Shown one piece after another: positions 35,277-45,111 of a DNA stretch of 64,000 nt. Location: positions 1 to 64,000 of the forward strand of contig NZ_CP047291.1 of NCBI RefSeq assembly GCF_018279165.1, read 5' to 3'. The number at the start of each line of letters is the position of its first letter. Within the stretch, counting starts at the first letter, position 1. The translations under genes and the position numbers were made by a program. The DNA is from Falsirhodobacter algicola. GTDB taxonomy: Bacteria; Pseudomonadota; Alphaproteobacteria; Rhodobacterales; Rhodobacteraceae. The notes under the pieces are model-generated. The model was not told the origin of the DNA, made no database searches, and was given only the letters and a program-made list of their open reading frames with translations.

Positions 35277-36263
35277 TCAGACGGTGATCACGACCTTGCC
35301 GATGGCCCGGCCGCTTTGCAGGCGGGCATAGGCCTTGCCGACCTCGGACAGATCGAACGCCTCCTCGTCCACGAGCGGCGCGACCGCCCCCGCATCCACG
35401 AGCTGGGCAAGCCCGGCCAGGATCTCGCCATGCGCGCGGCGCCCGACATCGTGCAGCATCGGCAGCAGCATGAAGACGACATGGAGCGACAGCCCTTTGA
35501 AATGCACCAAGGACAGATCGAGCGCCAAGAGCGAGACGGTGGAGACGACATGGCCATTCAGCGCCGCCGCCTCGAAGGATCGGGTCATGTTCTCGCCGCC
35601 GACCGTATCGTAGACGACATCGAAGCCCGCACCCCCGGTATGGGCCTCGACATAGGGCCCCACCGTTTCGGCGCGGTAATCGATGGGCGACGCCCCGAGC
35701 GAGCGGATCACCTCCAGCTTTGCCGCCCCCGTGCCCGTGGCCCAGACCTCTGCCCCCAGATGCCGGGCCAGCTGCACCGCGACATGGCCGACACCGCCCG
35801 CGCCCCCCTGCACGAGCACCTTCTGCCCGCCCCGGACGCCCGCCCGGTGCAGACCTTCCCATGCGGTGATGCCCACCAGCGGCAGGGCCGCCGCTTCGCG
35901 CATTCCGATCGTCTTGGGCTTTTGCGCGATCAGTTGCGCATCGGCCAGGATATACTCGGCCAGCGCACCCGGAAGATCGGCAAGACCGCCCGCGCAGCCA
36001 TAGACCTCGTCCCCGACGGCGAAACCTTCGACCCCCTCGCCGACCTCTTCGACGATGCCCGCGAAATCCATGCCGAGGATGGCCGGAAGCTCCGGCGACA
36101 GGGGGAGATCCCGTCCCATGTCCCGGATCATCGTATCCACGGTGTTGACGCTCGTGGCCTTCACGCGGACGAGGACATGCCCCGGGGCGATGGCGGGGCG
36201 CGCCCGCTCGGCCGGGGTGAAGGCGGCATCGGGGCCGTAGGCGTTCAGGATCATCGTCTTCAT
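35277..36263 (-). CDS. Zinc-independent medium-chain oxidoreductase (quinone oxidoreductase-like)
   Basis: A 328-residue MDR protein with a GroES-like N-terminus (LVRVKATSVNTVDTMIRDMG, ILGMDFAGIVEEVGEGV) and a Rossmann domain (VLVQGGAGGVGHVAVQLARH). The structural zinc cysteines of alcohol dehydrogenases are not evident, which fits a quinone oxidoreductase using NADPH. ATG 36263 is chosen; the frame upstream crosses the promoter gap. It is divergent from a LysR gene, its likely regulator. The substrate is unknown. Confidence 0.85.
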   Translation of the reverse strand: MKTMILNAYGPDAAFTPAERARPAIAPGHVLVRVKATSVNTVDTMIRDMGRDLPLSPELPAILGMDFAGIVEEVGEGVEGFAVGDEVYGCAGGLADLPGALAEYILADAQLIAQKPKTIGMREAAALPLVGITAWEGLHRAGVRGGQKVLVQGGAGGVGHVAVQLARHLGAEVWATGTGAAKLEVIRSLGASPIDYRAETVGPYVEAHTGGAGFDVVYDTVGGENMTRSFEAAALNGHVVSTVSLLALDLSLVHFKGLSLHVVFMLLPMLHDVGRRAHGEILAGLAQLVDAGAVAPLVDEEAFDLSEVGKAYARLQSGRAIGKVVITV

Positions 36264-36309
36264 CGGAAACTCCATCCAAGGCTGCGTTAATCCCGAGATA
36301 ACCTGATCG

Positions 36310-36330
36310 GCCCCGCTACATAATCGGGGC
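36310..36330. promoter_or_regulatory. Dyad in the divergent oxidoreductase-lysR promoter region
   Basis: GCCCCG-N9-CGGGGC is a perfect 6+6 inverted repeat whose centre CTACATAAT is AT-rich. It lies in the 190-base gap between the two divergent starts, where a LysR protein would be expected to bind. A perfect TATAAT at 36360-36365 lies on the plus strand, 88 bases before the lysR ATG, but I could not find a matching -35. Confidence 0.5.
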
Positions 36331-36453
36331 AGTTCCGTATTCAGTTTTCGGGTCGGCGATATAATGAGGCGGGGCACGCCGCCCGCACATCGCCCTTGAA
36401 CGCGGGGATCAATCGGCCTCAATGGGGGCATCTGCACATTGGAGGCGCACCGA

Positions 36454-37359
36454 ATGGACACCGATCACCTGCGCCTCTTCGTCATGGCGGCCGAACGGCT
36501 CAACATCTCCGCGGCGGGGCGGGCCTTGGGGCTTGTCCCGGCGGTCGCCAGCGCGCGCCTTGCCCGATTGGAGCAGGACCTCGGCGTGGAGCTTCTGCGC
36601 CGGACCACCCGCAAGGTGTCGCTGTCGCTGGAAGGGTCGGATTTCCTGCCCTATGCCCGCGAGATCCTTGCGCAGGCCGATGCGGCGCGGGCGGCGCTTG
36701 GCGGGTCGGATGCCGGGCCGAAGGGCACGCTGCGCTTTGCCGCGCCCAGCAGTTTCGCGCAGCGCCACATCATGCCGCTGCTGCCCGAGTTTCACGCCGC
36801 CCATCCCGATCTGACGCTGGATCTACGCCTGTCCGATACGCGCTTCGACCTGATCGAGGGCAGTTTCGACCTTGCCTTGCGCAGCGGCCCTCTGGACGAC
36901 AGCAGCCTGAAGGGGCGCAAGCTGTCCGATGACACGCGGGTTCTCTGCGCGGCGCCGGGATATCTTGCGGCGCATGGCGTTCCGGCTGCGCCGCAGGATC
37001 TGACCGGCCACCGGCTGATCGCGTGGAGCAGGCTCGGCCAGCAGGAACTGGTGAATGCCGCGGGGCAGACGGCCCTTCTGGACACGGAGCGCATGATCAG
37101 CCGCACCATCGTGGACGACGGCGATGCGCAGCGCGAGGCGACCTTGGCCGGGGCGGGGCTATCGGTGAACTCGCTTTGGAACATCGCTGCGGAACTGGCG
37201 GATGGGCGGTTGGAACGGGTGCTTCCGGGATGGAGGCTCAACGATCGCGCGGTGCTCTGGCTGGTCTATCCGCGCAGCAACGTGCTGACCCCGAAGACAC
37301 GGGTGTTCATGGATTTCCTGATCCGCCGATTGGCAGACCATGCCGGGTGGAGCGAGTGA
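36454..37359 (+). CDS. LysR-family transcriptional regulator
   Basis: A 301-residue regulator. The N-terminal HTH (LRLFVMAAERLNISAAGRAL) is followed by RLEQDLGVELLRRTTRKVSL, and a C-terminal co-inducer domain spans about 90-295. ATG 36454 has GGAGG 8 bases upstream; the TTG at 36439 is less likely. It is divergent from the quinone-oxidoreductase-like gene and probably controls it, a frequent arrangement for this family. Confidence 0.9.
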   Translation: MDTDHLRLFVMAAERLNISAAGRALGLVPAVASARLARLEQDLGVELLRRTTRKVSLSLEGSDFLPYAREILAQADAARAALGGSDAGPKGTLRFAAPSSFAQRHIMPLLPEFHAAHPDLTLDLRLSDTRFDLIEGSFDLALRSGPLDDSSLKGRKLSDDTRVLCAAPGYLAAHGVPAAPQDLTGHRLIAWSRLGQQELVNAAGQTALLDTERMISRTIVDDGDAQREATLAGAGLSVNSLWNIAAELADGRLERVLPGWRLNDRAVLWLVYPRSNVLTPKTRVFMDFLIRRLADHAGWSE

Positions 37360-37363
37360 TCGC

Positions 37364-37389
37364 CCACCCGGCCGATGATGGCCGGGTGG
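37364..37389. terminator. Bidirectional hairpin terminator between lysR and the GH2 gene
   Basis: CCACCCGGCC (37364-37373) pairs perfectly with GGCCGGGTGG (37380-37389) over the loop GATGAT, in the 40-base gap between two convergent stops. T runs are short or missing on either side. Position and stem strength nevertheless make a shared terminator the best reading. Confidence 0.7.
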
Positions 37390-37399
37390 ATGCCTCGCG

Positions 37400-39658
37400 T
37401 CAGAGCGCGAAGGTCAGCAGATCGCTCTGCGATGCCGGTTCGGTGGCGGTCAGCGTGATCGTCTGGGTGCCGAACCGCGGCGACGTGACCGTCAGCGTGA
37501 TGGTCCCGACCTCTCCGGTCAGCCGCAACCACGCGCCCGAGGTGCCGCCCGCCAGCACCGTCATCTCCGGCCCGATCAACGTGGCCGGACCCTCGACGTG
37601 CAGCGTCAGCGGATCGTTCAGGAACAGCAGCTTGTTCCCTGCCTGATCCAGTGCGCGGAAGATCACGCGGATCTCCTCGCTTGCATCGGCCTCGGCGGTC
37701 CGGACATCGGGGACGATCTCCAACGTGGTCGGCGTGCTGTCGCCGGGGAAGATCCGTTCCGCGACCTTCTCTTCGTTCAGATATCCTGTGATGCGCCCGC
37801 CGTGCCAGCTTTGGCCCCAGTGGCCCAGCTCATCCGCCGAGAAGTGCCGGTCGTCGATGATGATGGGCGGATTGGGCAGGTGGCCGAAGCGTTCGCGATC
37901 CGGCCCCACACGTTTGACCACATCGGCAAAGACCAGTTCGACCTCGTCGCAGTTCGTCAGGATGACCAGCGGCAGAACCCCCCCGATATTCCGCTCTCCG
38001 CGCGCCCAGACCGTGACGGGTTCCATGACGATCCCTTCGCTGGCGGGCTTCTGGCTGGAATAGGCGAAGGCTGCGAATTTCGGCTCGCGGAAAATCGTCA
38101 TGACGCCGTGGTGGCAGATGCGGTCGCCCGCGCCGAAATCCTTGTGCGTGTTGTAATCGTACATGCACCAGCCGATGCAGCCCGAGATGCTTGGATCGGC
38201 ATAGGCGGCGTTGAGCACCTCCAGATGCCGGATCGCATGTTCGGACTGATGCGCCTCCGGATCGCCCGCCTTGGTCGGGAACATATGGCCGTTATATTCG
38301 GTGATGAGATAGGGCACGGGGTGCGGCAGGCCCGTCACCTCGGGCTGCGTGCGCAGAGCCGTGCGGGGGCGGTTGGTGCCCGGTATCTCGAATTCGCCCA
38401 GCACGAAATCGTTCATCGTGTACACATCCTCCAGCAGTTCGCTTTCGGTGATGTACCGCACGCCCCCCGTGGGGCGGGTGCCGTCCAGTTCGCGGGCCGT
38501 GGCGTTGGTGCGCAGGTAGAAATCGCGATTGTCGAAACTCTCGTTGATCCGCACGCCCCAGATGATGATGGAGGGGTGGTTCCAGTCCCGTTCGATCATC
38601 CGGGCGACGTTCTGCACGGATTCGTCCTGCCACGCGGCCCCGCCGATATGCTGCCAGCCGGGAATCTCTTCAAAGACCAGAAGCCCGATGTCATCGCAGC
38701 GGTCCAGAAAATACGTGCTTTGCGGATAATGCGATGTGCGCGCGATGTTGCAGCCCAGATCGAAGCGCAGGATCTCGGCGTCGCGTTCCTGTGCGCGTTT
38801 GCCCTGCGCATAGCCGGAATAGGGAAAGCTCTGATGCCGGTTCAGCCCGCGCAGCTTCAGCGCCTCGCCGTTGAGCTTGAAGCCTTCGGGCGTCCAGTCC
38901 ACCTGCCGGAACCCGAAGCGGGTCAGCGTCCGGTCCCCGCTCTGCAGCGTGATGTCGGCCGTATACATCGCGGGCGTGTCGCAGGACCACAGGGTGATGC
39001 CGGTCAGATCCGCAATCGTGACCTTGGCGCGATCATCCGCGATCTCGGCCGTGCCGCGACCGACCTCGGTGCCGCTGGCATCGAAGATGACCGCGGTTGC
39101 CGTGCCCTGTGCCCCTTCGGTCCACAGGTTGAGCACGACCGTTTTCCGCGCGGCCAGAACCTCGGGGGTTTCGATCTTCACGTTGCGGATATGGGCCTTC
39201 GGCAGCACCCGCAGCCAGACATCGCGGTAGATCCCGGCATAGGTCAGATAGTCGATCCGCCCGCCGAAAGGCGGGATCTGCGGGTTCTCCGTCCCGTCGA
39301 TCCGCACGGTGATCCGGTTGACGCCGCGCGTCAGATGCGGCGTCAGGCGCGCGGTAAAGGGCGTGTAGCCATCCGCGTGCCGGACAACCTCGGTCCCGTT
39401 GCACCACACCACGGCATCGGCCATCGCGGCGTCGAACCGCAGTTCGACCTCTGCGCCCTCCCATTCCGCGCACCAGTGCAGATCCCGCTGATAGGTGAAG
39501 GCGTGCTGATAGGCGGTTTCGTCGAAATAGTTCAGCGGCAGATCGACGGCATTATGCGGCAATGTAACCGCCGCACCGCCCAGATCGGCCGTGATCCAGT
39601 CGGGATCGAACCCGTCCCTGAAGGACCATTCCGTATTCAGTTTCTGGTTGTTACGCAT
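37400..39658 (-). CDS. Glycoside hydrolase family 2 beta-galactosidase-like enzyme
   Basis: A 752-residue GH2 enzyme. It has a jelly-roll sugar-binding domain (about 30-160), an immunoglobulin-like domain, then the TIM barrel with GLNRHQSFPYSGYAQ, acid/base Glu near 373 in IWGVRINES and the nucleophile Glu near 454 in YLITEYNGH, followed by C-terminal beta domains. No signal peptide is seen, so it acts on imported galactosides. ATG 39658 is one base after the dgoD stop. Its place in a galactose-catabolic string favours beta-galactosidase over beta-glucuronidase or mannosidase. Specificity is inferred. Confidence 0.88.
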   Translation of the reverse strand: MRNNQKLNTEWSFRDGFDPDWITADLGGAAVTLPHNAVDLPLNYFDETAYQHAFTYQRDLHWCAEWEGAEVELRFDAAMADAVVWCNGTEVVRHADGYTPFTARLTPHLTRGVNRITVRIDGTENPQIPPFGGRIDYLTYAGIYRDVWLRVLPKAHIRNVKIETPEVLAARKTVVLNLWTEGAQGTATAVIFDASGTEVGRGTAEIADDRAKVTIADLTGITLWSCDTPAMYTADITLQSGDRTLTRFGFRQVDWTPEGFKLNGEALKLRGLNRHQSFPYSGYAQGKRAQERDAEILRFDLGCNIARTSHYPQSTYFLDRCDDIGLLVFEEIPGWQHIGGAAWQDESVQNVARMIERDWNHPSIIIWGVRINESFDNRDFYLRTNATARELDGTRPTGGVRYITESELLEDVYTMNDFVLGEFEIPGTNRPRTALRTQPEVTGLPHPVPYLITEYNGHMFPTKAGDPEAHQSEHAIRHLEVLNAAYADPSISGCIGWCMYDYNTHKDFGAGDRICHHGVMTIFREPKFAAFAYSSQKPASEGIVMEPVTVWARGERNIGGVLPLVILTNCDEVELVFADVVKRVGPDRERFGHLPNPPIIIDDRHFSADELGHWGQSWHGGRITGYLNEEKVAERIFPGDSTPTTLEIVPDVRTAEADASEEIRVIFRALDQAGNKLLFLNDPLTLHVEGPATLIGPEMTVLAGGTSGAWLRLTGEVGTITLTVTSPRFGTQTITLTATEPASQSDLLTFAL

Positions 39659-39659
39659 C

Positions 39660-40808
39660 TTACCACTCCGCAAAACTGCCGTCGGCATGACGCCAGACGG
39701 GGTTGCGCCAACGATGGCCATTGGCGGCCTCGCGGCGGACTTTGTCCTCGTTCACCTCGATCCCAAGGCCCGGCCCCTGCGGAATGCGGGCATAGCCGTC
39801 CTCATAGCCGAAGACCTCGGGGTTGGTCAGGTAATCCAACAGATCCGACCCTTCGTTGTAATGAATGCCAAGGGATTGTTCCTGGATGAAGGCGTTGTAG
39901 CACACTGCATCCAGTTGCAGGTTCGCCGCCAGCGCGATCGGCCCCAGCGGGCAGTGCAGCGCCAGCGCCACGTCATAGGCCTCGGCCATGCCGGCGATCC
40001 GGTAGGTTTCGGTGATGCCGCCCGCGTGGGACGGATCGGGCTGGATGATGTCGACAAAGCCTTCCTGCAGGATCTTCTTGAAATCCCAGCGGGTGTAAAG
40101 GCGTTCGCCAAGCGCGATGGGGGTGGAGCAGTGATTGGCAATCTCGCGCAGCGCCTCGGCGTGTTCCGACAGCACCGGTTCCTCGATGAACATCAGCCGG
40201 AACGGTTCCAACTCCTTGGCCAGAACCTTGGCCATGGGGCGGTGCACCCGCCCGTGGAAATCGATGCCGATGCCGAAATCGGGGCCCATCTCGTCACGGA
40301 TCGCCTGCACGCGTTCCAGCACCTGATCGACCTTGGCGTGGCTGTCCACGAACTGCATTTCCTCGGTGCCGTTCATCTTGACGGCGGTGAACCCGCGCTC
40401 GCCGCACTCCCGTGCCATGCGGGCGGTATCGCCGGGGCGGTCCCCGCCGATCCAGCTATAGACCCGGATCCTGTCCCGCAGTTGTCCGCCAAGCAGCGCG
40501 TGGACCGGCTGGCCCAAGGCCTTGCCCTTGATATCCCACAGCGCCTGATCGATGCCTGCGATGGCCGACATATGGATGCCGCCGCCCCGGTAGAAGCCCG
40601 CGCGGTACATCACCGTCCAATGGTCATTGATCAGGCGCGGGTCCTGTCCGATCAGGTAATCCGACAGTTCCTCGACCATGGCGGCCACGGTCTGCGCGCG
40701 CCCCTCCAGCACCGGTTCCCCCCAGCCGGAAATGCCCTCATCGGTGCTGATCTTCACAAAGCACCAGCGGGGCGGAACGATGAAGGTCTCTATTGCCGTG
40801 ATTTTCAT
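39660..40808 (-). CDS. dgoD: D-galactonate dehydratase
   Basis: A 382-residue enolase-superfamily enzyme producing 2-dehydro-3-deoxy-galactonate. GLTAVKMNGTEEMQF-type first barrel segment (GFTAVKMNGTEEMQFVD), metal ligands in IGIDFHGRVHRP, FIEEPVLSEH and LGERLYTRWDF, and the late DPSHAGGITE and HCPLGPIALAANLQLDA match DgoD. It lies 7 bases after the galactose dehydrogenase stop and 1 base before the GH2 start. Confidence 0.94.
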   Translation of the reverse strand: MKITAIETFIVPPRWCFVKISTDEGISGWGEPVLEGRAQTVAAMVEELSDYLIGQDPRLINDHWTVMYRAGFYRGGGIHMSAIAGIDQALWDIKGKALGQPVHALLGGQLRDRIRVYSWIGGDRPGDTARMARECGERGFTAVKMNGTEEMQFVDSHAKVDQVLERVQAIRDEMGPDFGIGIDFHGRVHRPMAKVLAKELEPFRLMFIEEPVLSEHAEALREIANHCSTPIALGERLYTRWDFKKILQEGFVDIIQPDPSHAGGITETYRIAGMAEAYDVALALHCPLGPIALAANLQLDAVCYNAFIQEQSLGIHYNEGSDLLDYLTNPEVFGYEDGYARIPQGPGLGIEVNEDKVRREAANGHRWRNPVWRHADGSFAEW

Positions 40809-40815
40809 GGTGGCC

Positions 40816-41729
40816 TCAGGGCGTGAAAGGGTGGGTGGAATGGTGCGTTCCGATCAGGAAGGCATCCGCGACAAGGCGCAGCGGCGCCAGATCGACATCG
40901 CTTTGCCCTGCGGCGACCAGCTGCGCAAAGCGGGCATAGAGGCGCGTGTATTCCCGGTTCTCGCCGGAATGCAGCACGGTCCCGTCGATGCTGGCCTGTG
41001 CGCCGCCGTCATCCAGCATCAGCGTGCCCTGATCGGTTTCGAACCGGATGCGCCAGATTTCGTCCTTCGCCAGCCGCCAGTCGAAGGTGGCCGTGATCGG
41101 AACGCCCTGCGCCGACAGGTGCAGATCCGCCGCGATGGGCGTTTCGCGGCCCTGCGGGATGTGCAGATCGGCGCGTAGCAGCACGACATCGGGCACAAGC
41201 GCCGTCAGGATCGACAGCGCATTGATGCCGGGATCGAACACACCGAGCCCCCCTGCCTTCCAGATCCACTCCTGCCCCGGATGCCATTTGCGCACATCCT
41301 CGCGCCATTCGATCGTGACGGAGCTGAGGGTTTTGCCCGACAGCCATGCGCGCGCCGCCTCCACCGCGGCGGCCTCTCTCGAATGCCATGTGGCGAAAAG
41401 CGTCAGCCCGCGGGCCTGCGCCGCATCCTGCAGCGCCCCGATTTCCGACAGCGTGGCCCCCGGCGGCTTTTCCAGCATCAGATGCCGCCCGGCCTGCAGG
41501 GCCGCCATCGCCAGATCGAACCGCCCCTGCGGAGGGGTGCAGAGCGAGATGGCCGCAATTGCAGGTTCCGCCGCCAGCAAGGCCGCGAGATCGGGATAGC
41601 TGGCAACCCCGTCCAGCCGGGCATTCCGCGAGGCGATGGCCGCAAGCTGCATTCCCGGGTTCGCCGCAATCGCGGGCAGATGCTGGGCGCGGGCGATGGT
41701 GCCGAGCCCGACCAAACCGATCTCCAGCA

Positions 41730-41730
<1 letters not shown>
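40816..41730 (-). CDS. gal: D-galactose 1-dehydrogenase (Gfo/Idh/MocA family)
   Basis: A 304-residue oxidoreductase with the NAD motif IGLVGLGTIARAQHLPAIA, the catalytic-lysine segment LMLEKPPGATLSEI, and KAGGLGVFDPGINALSIL. The match is to Gal of the De Ley-Doudoroff pathway, oxidising D-galactose to D-galactono-lactone; L-arabinose is a common second substrate. ATG 41730 overlaps the ATPase stop in an ATGA. The dehydratase, kinase, aldolase and lactonase of the same route are all nearby. Confidence 0.88.
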
Positions 41731-42788
<1,058 letters not shown>

Positions 42789-42863
42789 GGACTCTCCTCC
42801 CAGAGTGATGTGACGACAGTGCTTCCGGCGGTGCGGCGTCAGTGCCTCCGCGGAACGCGCTGA

Positions 42864-43673
42864 TTATTGTTCGGGAAAACGCCACGCATGGGCCGCCTCC
42901 GCGATGGCTCGGGCGGTGTGCAGGACGCGCGGGGCATGGGCCTCCAGCTTGGCGCGGTCTTGTGCATTGGCCGTGGTGATCGACAATGCGCCAAGCACGC
43001 GGTTCGTCTGCGACAGGATCGGGGCGGCGATGCAGACGATGCCGGGCTCGTGCTCCTCGTTGTCCCACGCAAAGCCGCGCGCCCGGATGGCCGCCAGTTC
43101 CGCCCGCAGCATCTCTTCGTTCGCCAGCGTCGTGGGCGTGAAGGCGTGAAAGGAGGTGCGTGCGATGGCGTCCGCCAGCTTGTCCTCGGGCAGATAGGCC
43201 AGCATAGCCTTGCCCACGCCGGTGCAATAGCTGGGGCCGACCTTGCCCGATTGCGAGAACATTTCCACCGGGCGGGCCGCGTTCCGTTTGTCGACATAAA
43301 GCACCATGCCGCGTTCCAACTGGGCAAGGTGGATCGTCTCTCCGGTGTCGGCGGAGAGCGCATCGAGGAAGGGCGCCGCCACCGGCGCAAGGCTGCTTTG
43401 CGCCCATGCCGAATGCGCCAGCCGCACGAGGCGCAGGCCCGGCGCATAGGTCTGCCGGTCGGCATCGAAGCTCAGCATGTCCTGATTGGTCAGCGCCTGC
43501 AAAAACCGATGCAGCGTCGCCTTGGGCAGGCCCGCAGCCGGCAGCAGTTCGGCAAATTTCACCGGGCGCGCAAATCCCGCGACCAGATCCAGCACGGCAA
43601 GCGTCCGCCCCACTGTCCCGTCTTCCTTCGCCTTATCGCTCTGCAAGGCGGCAGGATCTTGGTACTCGGTCAT
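42864..43673 (-). CDS. IclR-family transcriptional regulator
   Basis: A 269-residue regulator. The HTH spans about 20-75 (VKFAELLPAAGLPKATLHRF, then LQALTNQDMLSFD), and the effector domain about 95-265 (SGKVGPSYCTGVGKAMLAYL, RGFAWDNEEHEPGIVCIAAP). ATG 43673 follows a GGGGGGAG SD by a few bases. It lies between the two arms of the galactose cluster and is divergent from the binding-protein gene, so it likely controls both arms through the palindrome at 43755-43771. Confidence 0.92.
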   Translation of the reverse strand: MTEYQDPAALQSDKAKEDGTVGRTLAVLDLVAGFARPVKFAELLPAAGLPKATLHRFLQALTNQDMLSFDADRQTYAPGLRLVRLAHSAWAQSSLAPVAAPFLDALSADTGETIHLAQLERGMVLYVDKRNAARPVEMFSQSGKVGPSYCTGVGKAMLAYLPEDKLADAIARTSFHAFTPTTLANEEMLRAELAAIRARGFAWDNEEHEPGIVCIAAPILSQTNRVLGALSITTANAQDRAKLEAHAPRVLHTARAIAEAAHAWRFPEQ

Positions 43674-43754
43674 CGGCTCCCCCCTCCGCACCTCGCTCCG
43701 TTCGATGTTGACAGACTGGCCGATTCGGCAGATCGTTTCAATATGCAATATGGT

Positions 43755-43771
43755 GTTCCAACATGTGGAAC
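43755..43771. promoter_or_regulatory. Candidate IclR operator (GTTCCA-N5-TGGAAC)
   Basis: A perfect 6+6 dyad, 34 bases before the binding-protein ATG in the divergent gap. TGGAAC/GTTCCA half-sites are of the kind bound by IclR-family proteins. A second shorter palindrome GCCGATTCGGC lies at 43719-43729. AT-rich sequence between them (TTTCAATATGCAATATGG) probably holds the promoter. Confidence 0.6.
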
Positions 43772-43805
43772 TCTTTATTGGCCGGACTTGCTTTGGGAGG
43801 AGCAT

Positions 43806-45038
43806 ATGACCATCACGAAATCAGCCCTGCTGGGCCTATTGATGCTGGGTACGGCCCTGCCGGCCGCCGCGCAGCAGCGCACCCTGACCATCAACAGCGA
43901 CGCATCCGACCCCGCACCGAAAGCCGCGATCGAGGAGTTGATCGCCGATTTCGAAGCGGCGAACCCGGATGTGAACGTGGTTCTGAACCTGTTCGATCAT
44001 GAGGGGTACAAGACCGCGATCCGCAACTTCCTGACCGCCGACAGCCCCGACATCGCCAACTGGTATGCGGGCAACCGGATGGCCCCGTTCGTCAAATCGA
44101 ACCAGTTCATGGATGTGTCCGATGTCTGGGCCGAGAATGGCCTGAACGAGAGCCTCGGCTCGGCCGCCTCGTCCATGACGATCGACGGCAAGCAATGGGG
44201 CGTTCCCTACACCTACTACCAATGGGGCATCTATTATAACAAGGACGTCTACAAGGCTGCGGGCGTCGAGGTGCCCAAGACGTGGGACGAGTTCGTCGCC
44301 AACTGCCAGACGTTCCAAGCGGCCGGGATCGACTGCCTGACCACCGGATCGAAGGCGCTGTGGCCGGTGGCGGGCATCTTCGATTATCTGGATCTGCGCA
44401 CGAACGGGTACGAGTTCCACCAGCAGCTGACCAGCGGCGAGATTCCGTGGACGGATGACCGCGTGAAGGCGGTGTTCGCCGAATGGGCCAAGGTGCTGCC
44501 CTATACCACCTCCAACCACGCGGCGCTGGATTGGCAGGATGCGGCGACGCTGCTGGTGCAGGGCAAGGCCGCCAACTACGTCATCGGCAACTTCGCGGTG
44601 GCCACCTTCAAGGATGGCGGCATGACCGACGACACGCTCGGTTTCATGCCGTTCCCGGAGATCACGCCCGGTCTGCCCCGCGCCGAAGAGGCACCGACCG
44701 ACACGATGCACATCCCCGCCGGCGCAAAGAACGTGGCCGATGCCAAGGCTTTCCTCGCCTTCATCGCCAGCGCCGACGAGCAGACCAAGATGAACGAGAC
44801 GTTGGGCCAACTGCCGATCAACAAGGATTCGACGGTGGGCGACGATCCGTTCCTTCAGGCCGGGTTCGAGCTGCTGAGCACCGCCGATGGCGGCATCGCC
44901 CAGTTCTTCGACCGCGACGCCTCGCCGGAGATGGCCAAGGTCGGCATGGAGGGGTTCCAAGAGTTCATGGTCAAGCCGGACCGCATCGACGCGATCCTTG
45001 AGCGGCTTGAAAAGACCCGCGCCCGCGCCGCCCGCTGA
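43806..45038 (+). CDS. Extracellular sugar-binding protein of the galactoside ABC importer
   Basis: A 410-residue family-1 solute-binding protein. Residues 1-22 (MTITKSALLGLLMLGTALPA) form a signal peptide with cleavage after AAA. Aromatic residues that stack on sugars are frequent (YTYYQWGIYYNKDVYKAAGV, YAGNRMAPFV). ATG 43806 follows GGGAGGA. The linked alpha- and beta-galactosidases suggest galactosides such as melibiose, raffinose or galactosyl-oligosaccharides as ligands; this is inference. Confidence 0.9.
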   Translation: MTITKSALLGLLMLGTALPAAAQQRTLTINSDASDPAPKAAIEELIADFEAANPDVNVVLNLFDHEGYKTAIRNFLTADSPDIANWYAGNRMAPFVKSNQFMDVSDVWAENGLNESLGSAASSMTIDGKQWGVPYTYYQWGIYYNKDVYKAAGVEVPKTWDEFVANCQTFQAAGIDCLTTGSKALWPVAGIFDYLDLRTNGYEFHQQLTSGEIPWTDDRVKAVFAEWAKVLPYTTSNHAALDWQDAATLLVQGKAANYVIGNFAVATFKDGGMTDDTLGFMPFPEITPGLPRAEEAPTDTMHIPAGAKNVADAKAFLAFIASADEQTKMNETLGQLPINKDSTVGDDPFLQAGFELLSTADGGIAQFFDRDASPEMAKVGMEGFQEFMVKPDRIDAILERLEKTRARAAR

Positions 45039-45054
45039 ACATAGCCACGACGCC

Positions 45055-45077
45055 GGGGGCAAGGCTGCCTTGCCCCC
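45055..45077 (+). other. Very stable hairpin between the binding-protein and permease genes
   Basis: GGGGGCAAGG (45055-45064) pairs perfectly with CCTTGCCCCC (45068-45077) over a 3-base loop. No T run follows, and the permease start is only 34 bases on. It probably protects the 3' end of the binding-protein message or partly terminates it, as seen between malE and malF, giving more receptor than permease. Confidence 0.65.
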
Positions 45078-45111
45078 GCCTGACGACCGATCTGAGGGGG
45101 GAGCCGTGGTC

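Noticed and set aside
42841-42863. TCCGCGGA palindrome between iclR and the ATPase gene as an operator
   Set aside because: Eight bases of pure G/C-type symmetry are expected by chance in DNA this GC-rich; the 43755 dyad is far stronger.
43708-43713. TTGACA as a -35 element for the galactose binding-protein gene
   Set aside because: No acceptable -10 lies 16-18 bases downstream; the next AT-rich hexamer is too far.
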